Part shown: in pieces, positions 54,516 to 64,000 of the stretch | Layout of the letters: each line of letters starts with the position of its first letter | How positions within the stretch are numbered: position 1 is the stretch's first letter | NCBI GenBank assembly: GCA_033675545.1 | Contig: JAWDGP010005675.1 | Coordinates: 33,298 to 97,297, forward strand | Reading direction: 5' to 3' | Origin: Elysia crispata | Taxonomy: Eukaryota; Mollusca; Gastropoda; Plakobranchidae | DNA length: 64,000 nt | Position numbers and translations under genes: made by a program | The notes under the pieces: generated by a model | Told to the model about the DNA's origin: nothing | Seen by the model: only the letters and a program-made list of their open reading frames with translations | Databases searched by the model: none

Positions 54516-56667
54516 TCTCCACTTGTTGGTAACTTAGATTCAAAAAGACCCTCGTCTGGTACTTTTGAAATTCATACGTCCTTTTAAATATTTTTCTTTA
54601 TTGTTGTTTTAGTGGGTGAATTTTATTACTCCAGTTGTAGAAAGCTGCATAGAAAACTACTTTTTTTCTTTACAAATGACCTTTTTCATTGTTAGTGTCA
54701 AATGTACTGATATTGTGTTTTATTTTATCCTTTTATCTGCCGATTTCGTTCCCTGAATTGGTGCAGCTTACTTTATTTGGTTTTTAGTCTGTATATTTAC
54801 CTAGGTTGAAATCATAGATTTTCTGTTACAGTGAACAAGAATGATTCTTTAAAAAATATGCTTAAAACAGATTCTGAACAGTAATGATTCCTCATGCTTC
54901 GCCTTCTAGGGAAAAAAATAATCATATATTTCAGCTAGGGGATCAGTTTGTTGTGTTCAATCTTTGCATTACATCTGAAGAGACATGAACAAATATTGCA
55001 AATTGGTTTGTTTTGTCAGTAGCATATGGAAGTAATGATATTATATACTTTGAATTTAATAGCAAAGTTGGCTAAAGATGTCAAATGTAACTGTATTTTT
55101 CACTTTATACTTCCAAATCATGGAATTATCTGAAAGTTTCCAAATTCTAGTTATAGCAAAACTTATGTTCAGTATAGTAAGGGCTTTTATCAGGAATCGT
55201 AGAAATCGGGTTCACGAATAAATAGTGTATATGATGAGTAATATGCAATAAATTATATATATAATTTTTCAGGTAAATTGTTCTCTATAAATGAACTGAA
55301 TTAAAAAGTAATATTGGTACTCTATTCTTACTGAAATTATGAGCTCAGAAATAATCTTAAGGTACTTAAGATAAACGGGGAAAAAAATTGAAATTTCATT
55401 GAAAATTTAGAATAAAGGAGGTGTTACCTAATGGAACAATTATATTGGCAAAACATTGTGTGGAATTCCATGGCTCTTCCCAGGGGTATAAATTTGTTTA
55501 TGATTGATAGAGAAACTAGCCACATTTCATTTTTCAAAACTCTTACACTATAATGGAAAAAAAAAACAGATTACATTTTGTTCTTAATTTTATTGTCAAC
55601 AGTCTTCTCCCTGCCCAAACACCCCAACTGCACTTTTTTTCCTTTTCCTACATACTTTTGAAGTGGATCAATTTTCTGCAAGATGCCCTTTATCGCTTTG
55701 CTTTTTTCATCAGTAGTCTTTTCATTATGTGTTTCTCATCTTATCTTCTCAAACTTAATTTTTGGTTTGTTTGCGTTCAATGTCTTGTAATCGTATGTCT
55801 TGGCATGGATATTATATGAGCTATAGAAATTTGATTCCATTCATAAATTAGTGAAGGTTTTGAAGCAAATTTTTTCAATCCTTTTGAGTTTCAACAAACT
55901 CTAGATCTCATTGTTGCATACTTTTTAACTTCCAAGAGTATTTTTAATGGTATGAAAAGAAAATAATTAGCAATAGAAGTAAGAAAATGAAATGGTAAGT
56001 CTGAGAAAATCAGCTTGATCTATGTTCGCAAAGTTAAGGATAGATTTGTATTCAGCTAATAATCTGTCACAATTACAAAACTTTTTTGAAAAGGAGAACA
56101 GTATTCTGTGCAGAAGGGGCTTTAGAGCGGTTCTCTAAATGTTTCTTTAAGATCAAGTTCATTTACTTTTTATACATAATAAATTTTTATCTGTTTTCCG
56201 TTTTTACCCCTTTCTTGTATGGACCTAATACATAAATTTATAATTGAAGGGATAAACTTTTTAAGTCTCTTCATTTGTCAGAATATGAGTTGTATAAGAA
56301 ATGAAGTGGTTTTTTTTGTTGGTTTTTTTTTCATATTTTACCATCCTCCTTCTCAAAGCTCATTCAATAGTAGCCATTAATATAGAAGGAAAAGAAAAAG
56401 GATCAAGTCTTTAAAAAAGAGAACTGATAGAAAAGGAAAACTCATTCACATTTTTCGATACTTGTCCCTTTATCTTCACTCTTTAGAATTGTTTCTGAAT
56501 TAAAATAATGTATTTTCTGATTAAATCGAGATTCATTTGATTGCATTTATTTCAGCCCTAAACCTATGATATTGAACATTTGAAGGAAAAAAAATTTAAT
56601 TATTCAAAGCAGGAAGATTTGTATGAGAGACTCTGTTAATGTGCAATGAATATGTACAATTTATTAA

Positions 56668-56670
<3 letters not shown>

Positions 56671-56703
<33 letters not shown>

Positions 56704-56746
56704 TAGATAGATATAGATATAGATATATATAGATATATATATCTGT
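56671..56746 (+). repeat. (AT)n-(AGAT)n microsatellite
   Basis: About 30 bp of AT followed by AGAT-type units. Confidence 0.9.
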
Positions 56747-56779
56747 TTTGTGTCACTTGATTCGAATATGTAAAAGATG

Positions 56780-56785
56780 AATAAA
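56780..56785 (+). terminator. AATAAA polyadenylation signal (candidate distal site for 8a)
   Basis: GATGAATAAAATTTT followed within about 30 nt by GT/T-rich sequence (TTTTGTTTATTCTGTC), a classic cleavage context. It ends just before exon 8b, so its use would exclude 8b. Confidence 0.5.
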
Positions 56786-56916
56786 ATTTTATTTTGTTTA
56801 TTCTGTCTTATTCATGTCAATTTTCCCGTTGATTTCCCCAAAATTTCTTGTGCTGGCCTGCTCCTGCCTGTGTGAACAATTCTTTCTGATGCCCACATGG
56901 CCACTGACCGTTGCAG

Positions 56917-56985
56917 GGGGAGTCATTGAACACACGGGTGGACAAAGCTAACTCAAGGGCCAACAAGATCCTTAGAAATCAATGA
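56917..56985 (+). CDS. SNAP25: SNAP-25 alternative terminal exon 8b (22 residues and stop)
   Basis: Acceptor CGTTGCAG to 56916, then 22 codons and TGA (56983-56985), phase 0 like exon 8a. The peptide starts G-E-S-L and ends NTRVDKANSRANKILRNQ. It matches 8a at 10 of 22 positions, keeping T-R, A-N, R-A and K. Layer positions are L at +4 (N in 8a), V at +5, A at +6 and +7, and I at +8. The Gln of the family's A-N-Q-R motif is Ser here. Equal length, phase and heptad pattern argue for a real duplicate under selection. A candidate AATAAA lies at 58081-58086. Confidence 0.9.
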   Translation, partial: GESLNTRVDKANSRANKILRNQ

Positions 56986-57265
56986 GAGCTATTTGGATCC
57001 TATGAGGGGGTATAGTTTGGCAAGGATCTTTATGTCCAACTAAACAAAAGGGAGTGAGATACTGAGGTTAGACTATGTTGCTACTTCAGAGATGTGCAAT
57101 CTGAGATGACTGAAAGTTGGATGACTTATTGAATCTGTGACAAATGAAAATGAACGTTTTAAAGTTTTGTGTTTTTTATGCTAATCCTTGTTTGGGGACA
57201 GGCTTTCTTTAATTAACCATGTTTGGCTATGTTGCACAAGAAAACAGTCAAGATATGTATGTGTA

Positions 57266-57293
57266 TACATATATATATATATATATATATATA
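57266..57293. repeat. (AT)n microsatellite
   Basis: About 28 bp of AT in the presumed 3' UTR of the 8b form. Confidence 0.93.
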
Positions 57294-58080
57294 AGTTGTT
57301 AGTGTGTGAAATTTGAAAGTATACTGATAGTGATACAGTAGGATGTAAAGTGTGCGTTTAGAAAATTCATGAACGTTGAGGGATTTGTCAAGATAAAAAA
57401 TTCACATATTGAAATGGATCCACATATATAGGAAAATAGTTTAGAATGAATCTACACCAGACAACTAATAGCAGAGAATGCTACAGAGTTGTATTGATTG
57501 GAACTGCTTTACATGTGCCAAAAACTCTATTTTAAAAATATATACCTTGCTCTTTTTATTTTTACTTTTTTTATGGTTCAAGCAAGACAATTTGTTAAAA
57601 AGAAAAACAAATGTGTTCTCCTGTCAAACAATCAAATTCTTTTGGGATATTTTTAATAGCTCAATGTATGTGTTTGTATGGAGAGGAGAATGAAAGTTGT
57701 TTTTGAATGAAAGAATTAAGCTCACACTACAAATGTAATTCATGTATACGAAATTGTAATCATAACTGTAATAGATATGATGGCAGTCAATAACTGTAGC
57801 CATTCTTTTACTGTTCAATGTTATTAAAGAAATCAGTGAGTGTTAAGTCAATATCACTGTGATTTACAATGTTTTGAGCAGTGCTTAAGAAAGGAAATTA
57901 TATTCAGAAAAAGATTAATTAAAGTTAGTCTTATAAGATATTTGATATTTGTATCCATCAAGCAAGGCTGCTAATGTTATAGTTAGCAAAGGTTTTATAA
58001 GTCTACTTTTATTTCATGGCATCTGGCAATTGTTTTGTACAGAATTTCATCTTTCTATGAAAATATTTAATTTGTTATTA

Positions 58081-58086
58081 AATAAA
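58081..58086 (+). terminator. AATAAA polyadenylation signal (candidate for 8b)
   Basis: Hexamer about 1.1 kb after the exon 8b stop. Others follow near 58492 and 59866. Choice among them cannot be made from sequence. Confidence 0.35.
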
Positions 58087-60628
58087 GACAGAATGCTTTC
58101 TTATTATGGCACATGTTTTACGTTTTATAGAAATGTTCTTTGGTACAATGAATTATATTTTTTTTTACAGTTCTAATTCTTGCCTATATAAACATGCCAA
58201 CACAGTGTAATCCATTCGACCATAACCTCTACTTTTTTAAGAGCAGACTTAAAAGATATAAATTTCAAGGTTTTTGTCTTACAAGAGAACCATTATCACA
58301 GGTCTGAATAGAGTTTTAGTGACAGGAAGCACCTTTTTTTTACTGTAATTATAATAAAATAAGGAAGTGAAATGTTTTCACAGATATTTTTTCCACCCTT
58401 TACATAAGGAAATGATAGTCTATCAAATGTTTCAAAATTCTAGATGATGGGCGAAGAATGATATTTTTCAATGAAACACCTAGTGGAGGAGGAATAAATC
58501 TTTCAAGTGTGAAGCAGCAGTTGTTGAATTTTTCTCCCTCTTTTCGTTAGGGGTTTTAGTGCTTGCTTTTCTTTTTACTTTTTACTCATATTCAGCTTTA
58601 AACCATGTCTGGGATTTTACTTCACATTAAAGGAAACACCCTAGCTTTATTCTGCTATTCTGTCCTTGATGCATCATGAAGATGAAAAAAAGTATAGAAA
58701 GTATTGGTATAAATAAGATAATTCTCTGTAAAAGCTCATCATGAAATTTAAAACACAGTATATAATATAGAGGACAATGAAATAATTGTTTCACTAATGT
58801 TTCATCTACTTACAGTTGTTAGAAATTTTTAAAAATACAGTAAGACATATTTCAACAATGAAAGGAAAGTTTTATCCATATATAAACCTAAGCATTGCTC
58901 ATTATGAGTATAGATGCCAAGCTTGCATCTGGTCTCCCAGTATTTCAGATTTTTTTTCCTATTTAGGAAAACCAGCCAGGTTGCTTTGGCAGCATAAAGA
59001 GATTTTTAATGTTTCCTCTTGATTCAGCCAAAACTTGTGGTTATGCTGAATTGTTTTCTTAGTAAATGCATTAAATAAGGAAAAAAAGGGGGAATGTTTT
59101 AGAAGTGTTTCAAATGAAAGCATCTGTTTAATGGATAAATATTTTCAGATACCTTTTTTTTCTCTTTTCCATTTTTTTTCTTTCTATTTGTTAGTTGCTC
59201 TATCATTGCATGGAAAGATATTCATGAAAATCTTGAATTTACACGTACTGCTAATGTTTCATATACATTTATGTCTCTTACTTATCTTTGTCATCGTCAA
59301 CATTATAATTATGATATTTATTTTTTCTCTCCCACTTCACCTTCTTAATGAAGTTTACTTAAATTTTTAGTATTTTGCATTTTGCATATGGGATAGGGAC
59401 AAGTTAGTATTTAAGATCTTTTGTCATCTGCATGCTTTGTATATCAACAACATAACTGTTAAGAAACATGTGTAGCTATCATCCTTTTCTTTTTCTCTTT
59501 TTTTTTTCTTTATCCTTTTACAGTGGTAAGTTAAAGGATTAATGTATTGATTGCTGGTTTGTTTTTGTTTGTTTTTTATTTAATTGTATTTTGTTGTTGT
59601 TGTTGATTACTTTGTAATTCAATTGTAATATTTAACGATACTATAATTTGTGTACATAAACTTTTAAGTAGTTTATAATGGTGAAATGGATTTAACCATA
59701 GATTGATCAGAAAGTTAATTTTTCGTTTTTTTTTTTACTTTTGTTGGTGTCGTTGACCAGAATCACACAAGTGGTCAAAGAATGAATTTTCTTGTGTTTG
59801 CTCATGAACAAATTGGATCAGTCACTCTTCCATCATTATGTCTAAATTTATTCATCTTTTTTGACAATAAAATGCATTCCTTTTCTTTATTAGCCATGTT
59901 TTTGAATGAGTTTTTTATTTATGTATGTGTATATTTTTTATCCACCATTCTTTTTATAATTTTCAAATATTAAAAACAGTTGATAAGGGTAATAACTCAA
60001 CTGATATTGTCTGGATGAAGGTAAACAACTTATTTACATTAAGGTCCTTAAATTATACAAAAGTTAATGACCTCTTGTTGCAGATTATTAGTTTTTAAAT
60101 TTTCATTCTATACATCACTCAGCACCTATGTGAGTGTTTTCATATCCTGTAATAATGGGGTTTGCGGGCAGTGTCATATCTTGCATCCATATCGCTAACA
60201 TGTATTAAAGGATCAAGTCTCAAGGCACATAATTATTGTTTATATTTCTTTTATTGACTCAAAAGGTGAAAAACATGTAACAGCAGTAATTCCTCTTTAG
60301 TTTCATTTTGCAGAAAGAGTAAGAAATGTTGAAGAGAAGGGGTTTTGTTAAATTTTAGCAAATACTAAAAAGTACATCAAATTCGAAGAACAAAATATTT
60401 TTTAAGTTGTGAAGAAATATGTTTTACTAAATGCAAAGTGCACATTTGTTAAGATACAAACAACAGGAGATTTGATGCTGTTTTTTTTAGCAATTTTAAA
60501 TGTCTTCAGTAATAAAAGCAATAATATGAAAGAGCCTCTGTATGGTTTATTGGGCGAGTTCTCTAGTTAAATTTCAACTTAGAGTTACTCTTTCAATTTT
60601 TTAAAAACTATTTGATCCTAAAACGAAA

Positions 60629-60960
<332 letters not shown>

Positions 60961-61120
60961 ATTTATAATCTCTTCATTGGGAACTAGGCAAAAAATGAGG
61001 ACTATCTAACGGAGCATTTCTAGACCACCTAGACATGTCAAATTTGGCATAAAATTTTACCTTAATTAAAGATAGTAGTAGTAATATTATTTTTAACCAA
61101 AATAGTGTTTTTGGAAAAAA

Positions 61121-61121
61121 G

Positions 61122-61206
<85 letters not shown>
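61121..61206 (+). repeat. (AAT)n microsatellite
   Basis: About 86 bp of AAT, 160 bp from the previous array, possibly once continuous or both seeded by the adjacent retroelement. Confidence 0.96.
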
Positions 61207-61384
61207 CATAATAATATTAATAACAACAATAGTAATAAAACTTTTTTTCGCCTTTCCATCACAGCACATGCTCAATGCGCTTTCGAAATGTAATATGTAA
61301 ATGACTCAAAATGAATCAAAAAATGTGCAACATTTCTGTCAAAGAGGTATTTTTTTTAGCATACAATTGAAATTTTCTAAAGAA

Positions 61385-61790
61385 CATGCCTTCCTGATCG
61401 TTTTTGGAAGATTATTTTACATTTTAGGACGTGAGTGATAAAAGGAATGGTGGCCTAAGAATATTTAGTGCCTGTTATGAATATTAAACAATACTTTCAT
61501 AAGGTGACAATTTAAGAAGTCTTGCGGGTACATATACATTGATACAGCCAGAGAGAAATGAGGACGTTAACAAAATTCTACAACTTTTGTTAAATATTGC
61601 GTTTGCTAAGGGACACCCAATGTAAGTGATAGGGAACAGGGCTTATTTGATTTCATAATTAACCTAGCTGCACTGTTATGAATCAGTTTTAGTCTTTTAA
61701 TAAAGTCTTTGTTGAGAGATGCCAGTAAAGTATTGCAATTCAATCAAGTTTGAATAGAACTAGAGATGTTAAAAGGGTTCAGTCTTAATT
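61385..61790 (-). pseudogene. Decayed CR1/L2-type non-LTR reverse transcriptase C-terminus
   Basis: Read on the - strand, and allowing frame changes, this shows the C-terminal landmarks of CR1/L2 reverse transcriptases in order. First CNTLLASLNKDFIK (family: L-D-Y-C-N-x-L-L), then IHNSAARLIMK (family: Q-N-x-A-A-R-L), later YVPARLLKLS (family: Y-x-P-x-R-x-L-R-S), and finally S-R-P-K-M-stop-N-N-L-P-K (family: A-P-x-L-W-N-x-L-P, with W now a stop). Several stops and indels show it is dead. It is antisense to the SNAP-25 gene and next to (AAT)n arrays. The order of four motifs makes chance unlikely. Confidence 0.75.
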
Positions 61791-62460
61791 AACTAACTTT
61801 TATATACTGCTGATTTTTTTATCTGGAAATATAAAGTGATATACATTCCAGTAACATAAAGATAGAGCACTAATAATTTTTGAATTTTGAAGATACAAAT
61901 TTTGTATTACTTAACAATTCTTTGCACAGGGTTAATAAGAGAAAACAGCTTTTCCGAAGAAAGATCATACTAAACGCTTAAAATAAGTCTGTGTCAAAAA
62001 AGACAAGCGCATTAACAATGGCCGTCTATTTCCAATACTGTACACCGAACGTGTGGACTAATTATTCTCCAATGAAAGTAAAATATAATAAGGTCTGCTA
62101 GAACGTGCTTTGGTGGCCTTGCCTGATTAGACCTTGTTTGATGTGCAAACTAAAACACTTCATATGCATTTTTTGTTTTTCGTTTTGTTTGACTCGCGGA
62201 TGGGTGAGATAATTTTGAAGAAAAATCTAAATTTTGCTCAGTTGAAATATTGAAAAAGGGAGGAGAGGCATCATTCTCTTCTCAGTTTAATTCAGAGAAT
62301 TTTAAATCGAAGGAAATAGTTTAGAATAACAAGGGCAAAAGCTTTACAAGTGTCTAAAGATATATAGTAAACATTATGATGTTCTTTCCAAATTTGTCTC
62401 TACTCGCTTATTGAGAGATGAAATCTCCATTTATACTTTGAATATACAAACAAATTTGAA

Positions 62461-63342
62461 GTTAATAAAAATATTTTATTGAAGACAGGAGGGAAAACAA
62501 AATACACCACGGCTAATCCTTCACAAACATTTGCGCAAAAAGTTAACTAATAAAAAGTTTCAAGTATAAACCATTAAACAGATAAGTTTTTCAGTCACTT
62601 TCAACATAATATTATGTTATAGTTTTTGGCAACTTTCTCCTTTTCTCTTTTTTTGATATATTTGATGGCAGTCAAGCCTTACACCACACTCTTATCTGAC
62701 AATTGTAACCAACCATATGTGGATTAAACAATGAGACAAGCTTTTCATTTAAGTTTCCAACTAGAACTTAATTATCACAAAATTGTACATAGCTAGCAGG
62801 GTGCTTGCAGTATACTGTACATAACCCTCCTGGTATAAAGCAAGAAAAATCTTAATACACACTTTGCGAATTCTAATTAGATCTAGGTGCAGTATTTTTT
62901 AAATGTTTATGATAAAGAAATTTAGAAATGTAAAGATAAACAAAAATTCTAAAAAGCCTGATACATACATGTCTGTAAAATATATACGGAGAAGCACAAA
63001 ACCATATTGAAAATCTTAAAACAAAAAAAGAAAATAAGAAAAAATCTGTTTTAATAGTGTGACAATATACGTCTCCAAAACTTAGGCATGTATATCAACA
63101 TAGAAATTGTGTGTAGTTTTTACAGCAACCGAGCCTACGCCTCTTACAATTCACATAAATGAACTCAATGCATAGATGTATGATACAATTTAAATTATCT
63201 TTAAGGGGTAACATTACATGCAAAAGTAATGTTCGAAAATAGTGTGTTGAATTGAAATAAATATTCGTCTTGACAATCGCAAGTTATTGTCCCACAATAT
63301 GTTTTTCCCATTGGTTAATTATAAGCATGAAAATCTTTTGGC
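62461..63342. other. AT-rich spacer before the right-edge repeat gene
   Basis: No coding content seen. On the - strand an AATAAA-type signal lies at about 62473-62478 (TTTTATT on the + strand), a possible 3' end for the right-edge - strand gene, giving about 870 bp of 3' UTR. Confidence 0.35.
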
Positions 63343-64000
63343 TCATGTTTTTTTTTTCTTATTTTCTTTTCTTCTTCTTCTATGAGATCTAAATTTCTTT
63401 GGTCTACAAACTTCCTGTGTTGATTTGTCAGATGAATCATTTGGTGATGTCATTGGTCCACATCCTTCTTGGGCTGATTTCGCAGATAAATCATCCGGTG
63501 ATGTCTTTGGTCCAGAAACTTCTTGTGCTGATTTCTTTGATGAATCATCTTGTGATGTCATTGGTCCACATCCTTCTTGGGCTGATTTCGCAGATAACTC
63601 ATCCGGTGATGTCTTTGGTCCACATCCTTCTTGGGCTGATTTCGCAGATAAATCATCCGGTGATGTCTTTGGTCCAGAAACTTCTTGTGCTGATTTCTTT
63701 TCCTTCTTGGGCTGATTTCTTATTTGAATCATCTGGTGATGTCTTTGGTCCACATCCTTCTTGGGCTGATTTCTTATTTGAATCATCTGGTGATGTCTTT
63801 GGTCCACATCCTTCTTGGGCTGATTTCGCAGATAAATCATCTGGTGATGTCTTTGGTCCACATCTTTCTTGTGCTGATTTCTTATTTGAATCACCTGGTG
63901 ATGTCTTTGGTCCACATCTTTCTTGTGCTGATTTCTTATTTGAATCACCTGGTGATGTCTTTGGTCCACATCTTTCTTGTGCTGATTTCTTATTTGAATC
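63343..64000 (-). CDS. 3' part of a repetitive protein gene built on a 54-bp minisatellite (partial, runs off right edge)
   Basis: From the right edge to a TGA at 63345-63343 the - strand is open for about 218 codons. It consists of 18-residue repeats: in the upstream part units like KKDVDQRHHQMIQIRNQP, and after an irregular 76-bp unit (63662-63737) units like SAQEGCGPKTSPDDLSAK, the same DNA repeat read in another frame. It ends in a basic tail, FRSHRRRRKENKKKKT. No ATG is needed inside the window because the frame is open at the edge. I recognise no family. It could be the final exon of a low-complexity, Lys/Ser/Gln-rich protein, or a noncoding minisatellite that happens to be open. The complementary strand is also open (63425-63715), which weakens the case for coding. 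Confidence 0.4.
   Translation of the reverse strand, partial: IQIRNQHKKDVDQRHHQVIQIRNQHKKDVDQRHHQVIQIRNQHKKDVDQRHHQMIYLRNQPKKDVDQRHHQMIQIRNQPKKDVDQRHHQMIQIRNQPKKEKKSAQEVSGPKTSPDDLSAKSAQEGCGPKTSPDELSAKSAQEGCGPMTSQDDSSKKSAQEVSGPKTSPDDLSAKSAQEGCGPMTSPNDSSDKSTQEVCRPKKFRSHRRRRKENKKKKT
63420..64000. repeat. 54-bp minisatellite, at least 10 copies
   Basis: The GATGTC anchor of each unit begins at 63446, 63500, 63554, 63608, 63662, 63738, 63792, 63846, 63900 and 63954, a spacing of 54 bp except one 76-bp unit. Units differ by a few bases and alternate subtypes (CATCCTTCTTGGG versus GAAACTTCTTGTG versus CATCTTTCTTGTG). The two rightmost complete units are nearly identical, so the array is probably still homogenising. 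It continues past the window. Confidence 0.95.

Larger units (their letters stand above)
52562..56916 (+). other. 3' UTR of 8a form / intron before exon 8b
   Basis: 4,355 bp that is either 3' UTR (8a messages) or intron (8b messages). It is T-rich, with a 260-bp pyrimidine array at 54256-54515 and an (AT)n/(AGAT)n run at 56671-56746. AATAAA at 56780-56785 lies 137 bp before exon 8b. The open frame 55553-55819 and others here are not recognisable proteins. Confidence 0.6.

Noticed and set aside
54206-54587. Long open frames (98-120 codons) across the pyrimidine array, Leu, Phe or Arg homopolymers
   Set aside because: They arise only because a pure triplet or dinucleotide repeat has no stop codon. 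The same applies to arrays at 8743, 9408, 15360, 25572, 27049, 28632, 36341, 42654, 45880, 48173, 49285, 60629 and 61121.
63425-63715. 96-codon + strand frame of ADFADKSSGDVFGPHPSW repeats
   Set aside because: It is the complement of the minisatellite. The - strand frame is longer, crosses the irregular unit and has a unique basic tail, so the + frame is more likely a shadow. Not fully excluded.

Overview
The window is animal nuclear DNA. It is AT-rich, full of long microsatellites, and carries one large intron-rich gene with GT-AG introns. The only gene recognised with confidence is a SNAP-25 family SNARE (t-SNARE light chain) on the + strand. The encoded residues (core with three cysteines in the order C-C-G-L-C, then P-W-K-R) look like an invertebrate, non-arthropod SNAP-25. 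With the microsatellite-rich background I favour a marine invertebrate, perhaps a mollusc or other lophotrochozoan. That placement is inference, not shown.

Layout. 1-421: 5' end of an unrecognised acidic protein gene on the - strand, running off the left edge. 422-6942: intergenic or 5' sequence with a GC-box/CRE/CGCCATTTT cluster near 3.5 kb. 6943-56985: SNAP-25 coding exons. The order is first coding exon A (7035-7127), alternative first coding exon B (34046-34123), common exon 3 (35129-35170), exon 4a (35794-35842) or 4b (37539-37587), exon 5 (40294-40411), exon 6 (41325-41462), exon 7 (49744-49888), and last exon 8a (52493-52561) or 8b (56917-56985). All junction phases agree. Isoforms are 217 aa (A) or 212 aa (B). 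56986 to about 62.4 kb: 3' UTR and downstream DNA with two (AAT)n arrays and a decayed CR1/L2-type reverse transcriptase tail. 63343-64000: a 54-bp coding minisatellite on the - strand, running off the right edge.

The main result is that this SNAP-25 gene appears to have three independent two-way choices (start exon, exon 4, terminal exon), giving up to eight proteins. The exon-4 pair is frame-locked. Each copy is 49 nt, so including both or skipping both puts a stop codon in frame. In vertebrates the known duplicated SNAP25 exon is exon 5, not exon 4. The two C-terminal exons differ at 12 of 22 residues in the end of the second SNARE helix. Very long (CT)n tracts lie on the sense strand beside these alternative exons.

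Other repeat content: a two-copy interspersed repeat of about 0.5 kb (16859-17367 and 25037-25564), a perfect 62-bp triplication at 16269-16454, a short RT-like motif at 20124-20177, and about 25 microsatellites. No bacterial-type features, tRNA, rRNA or CRISPR were seen.
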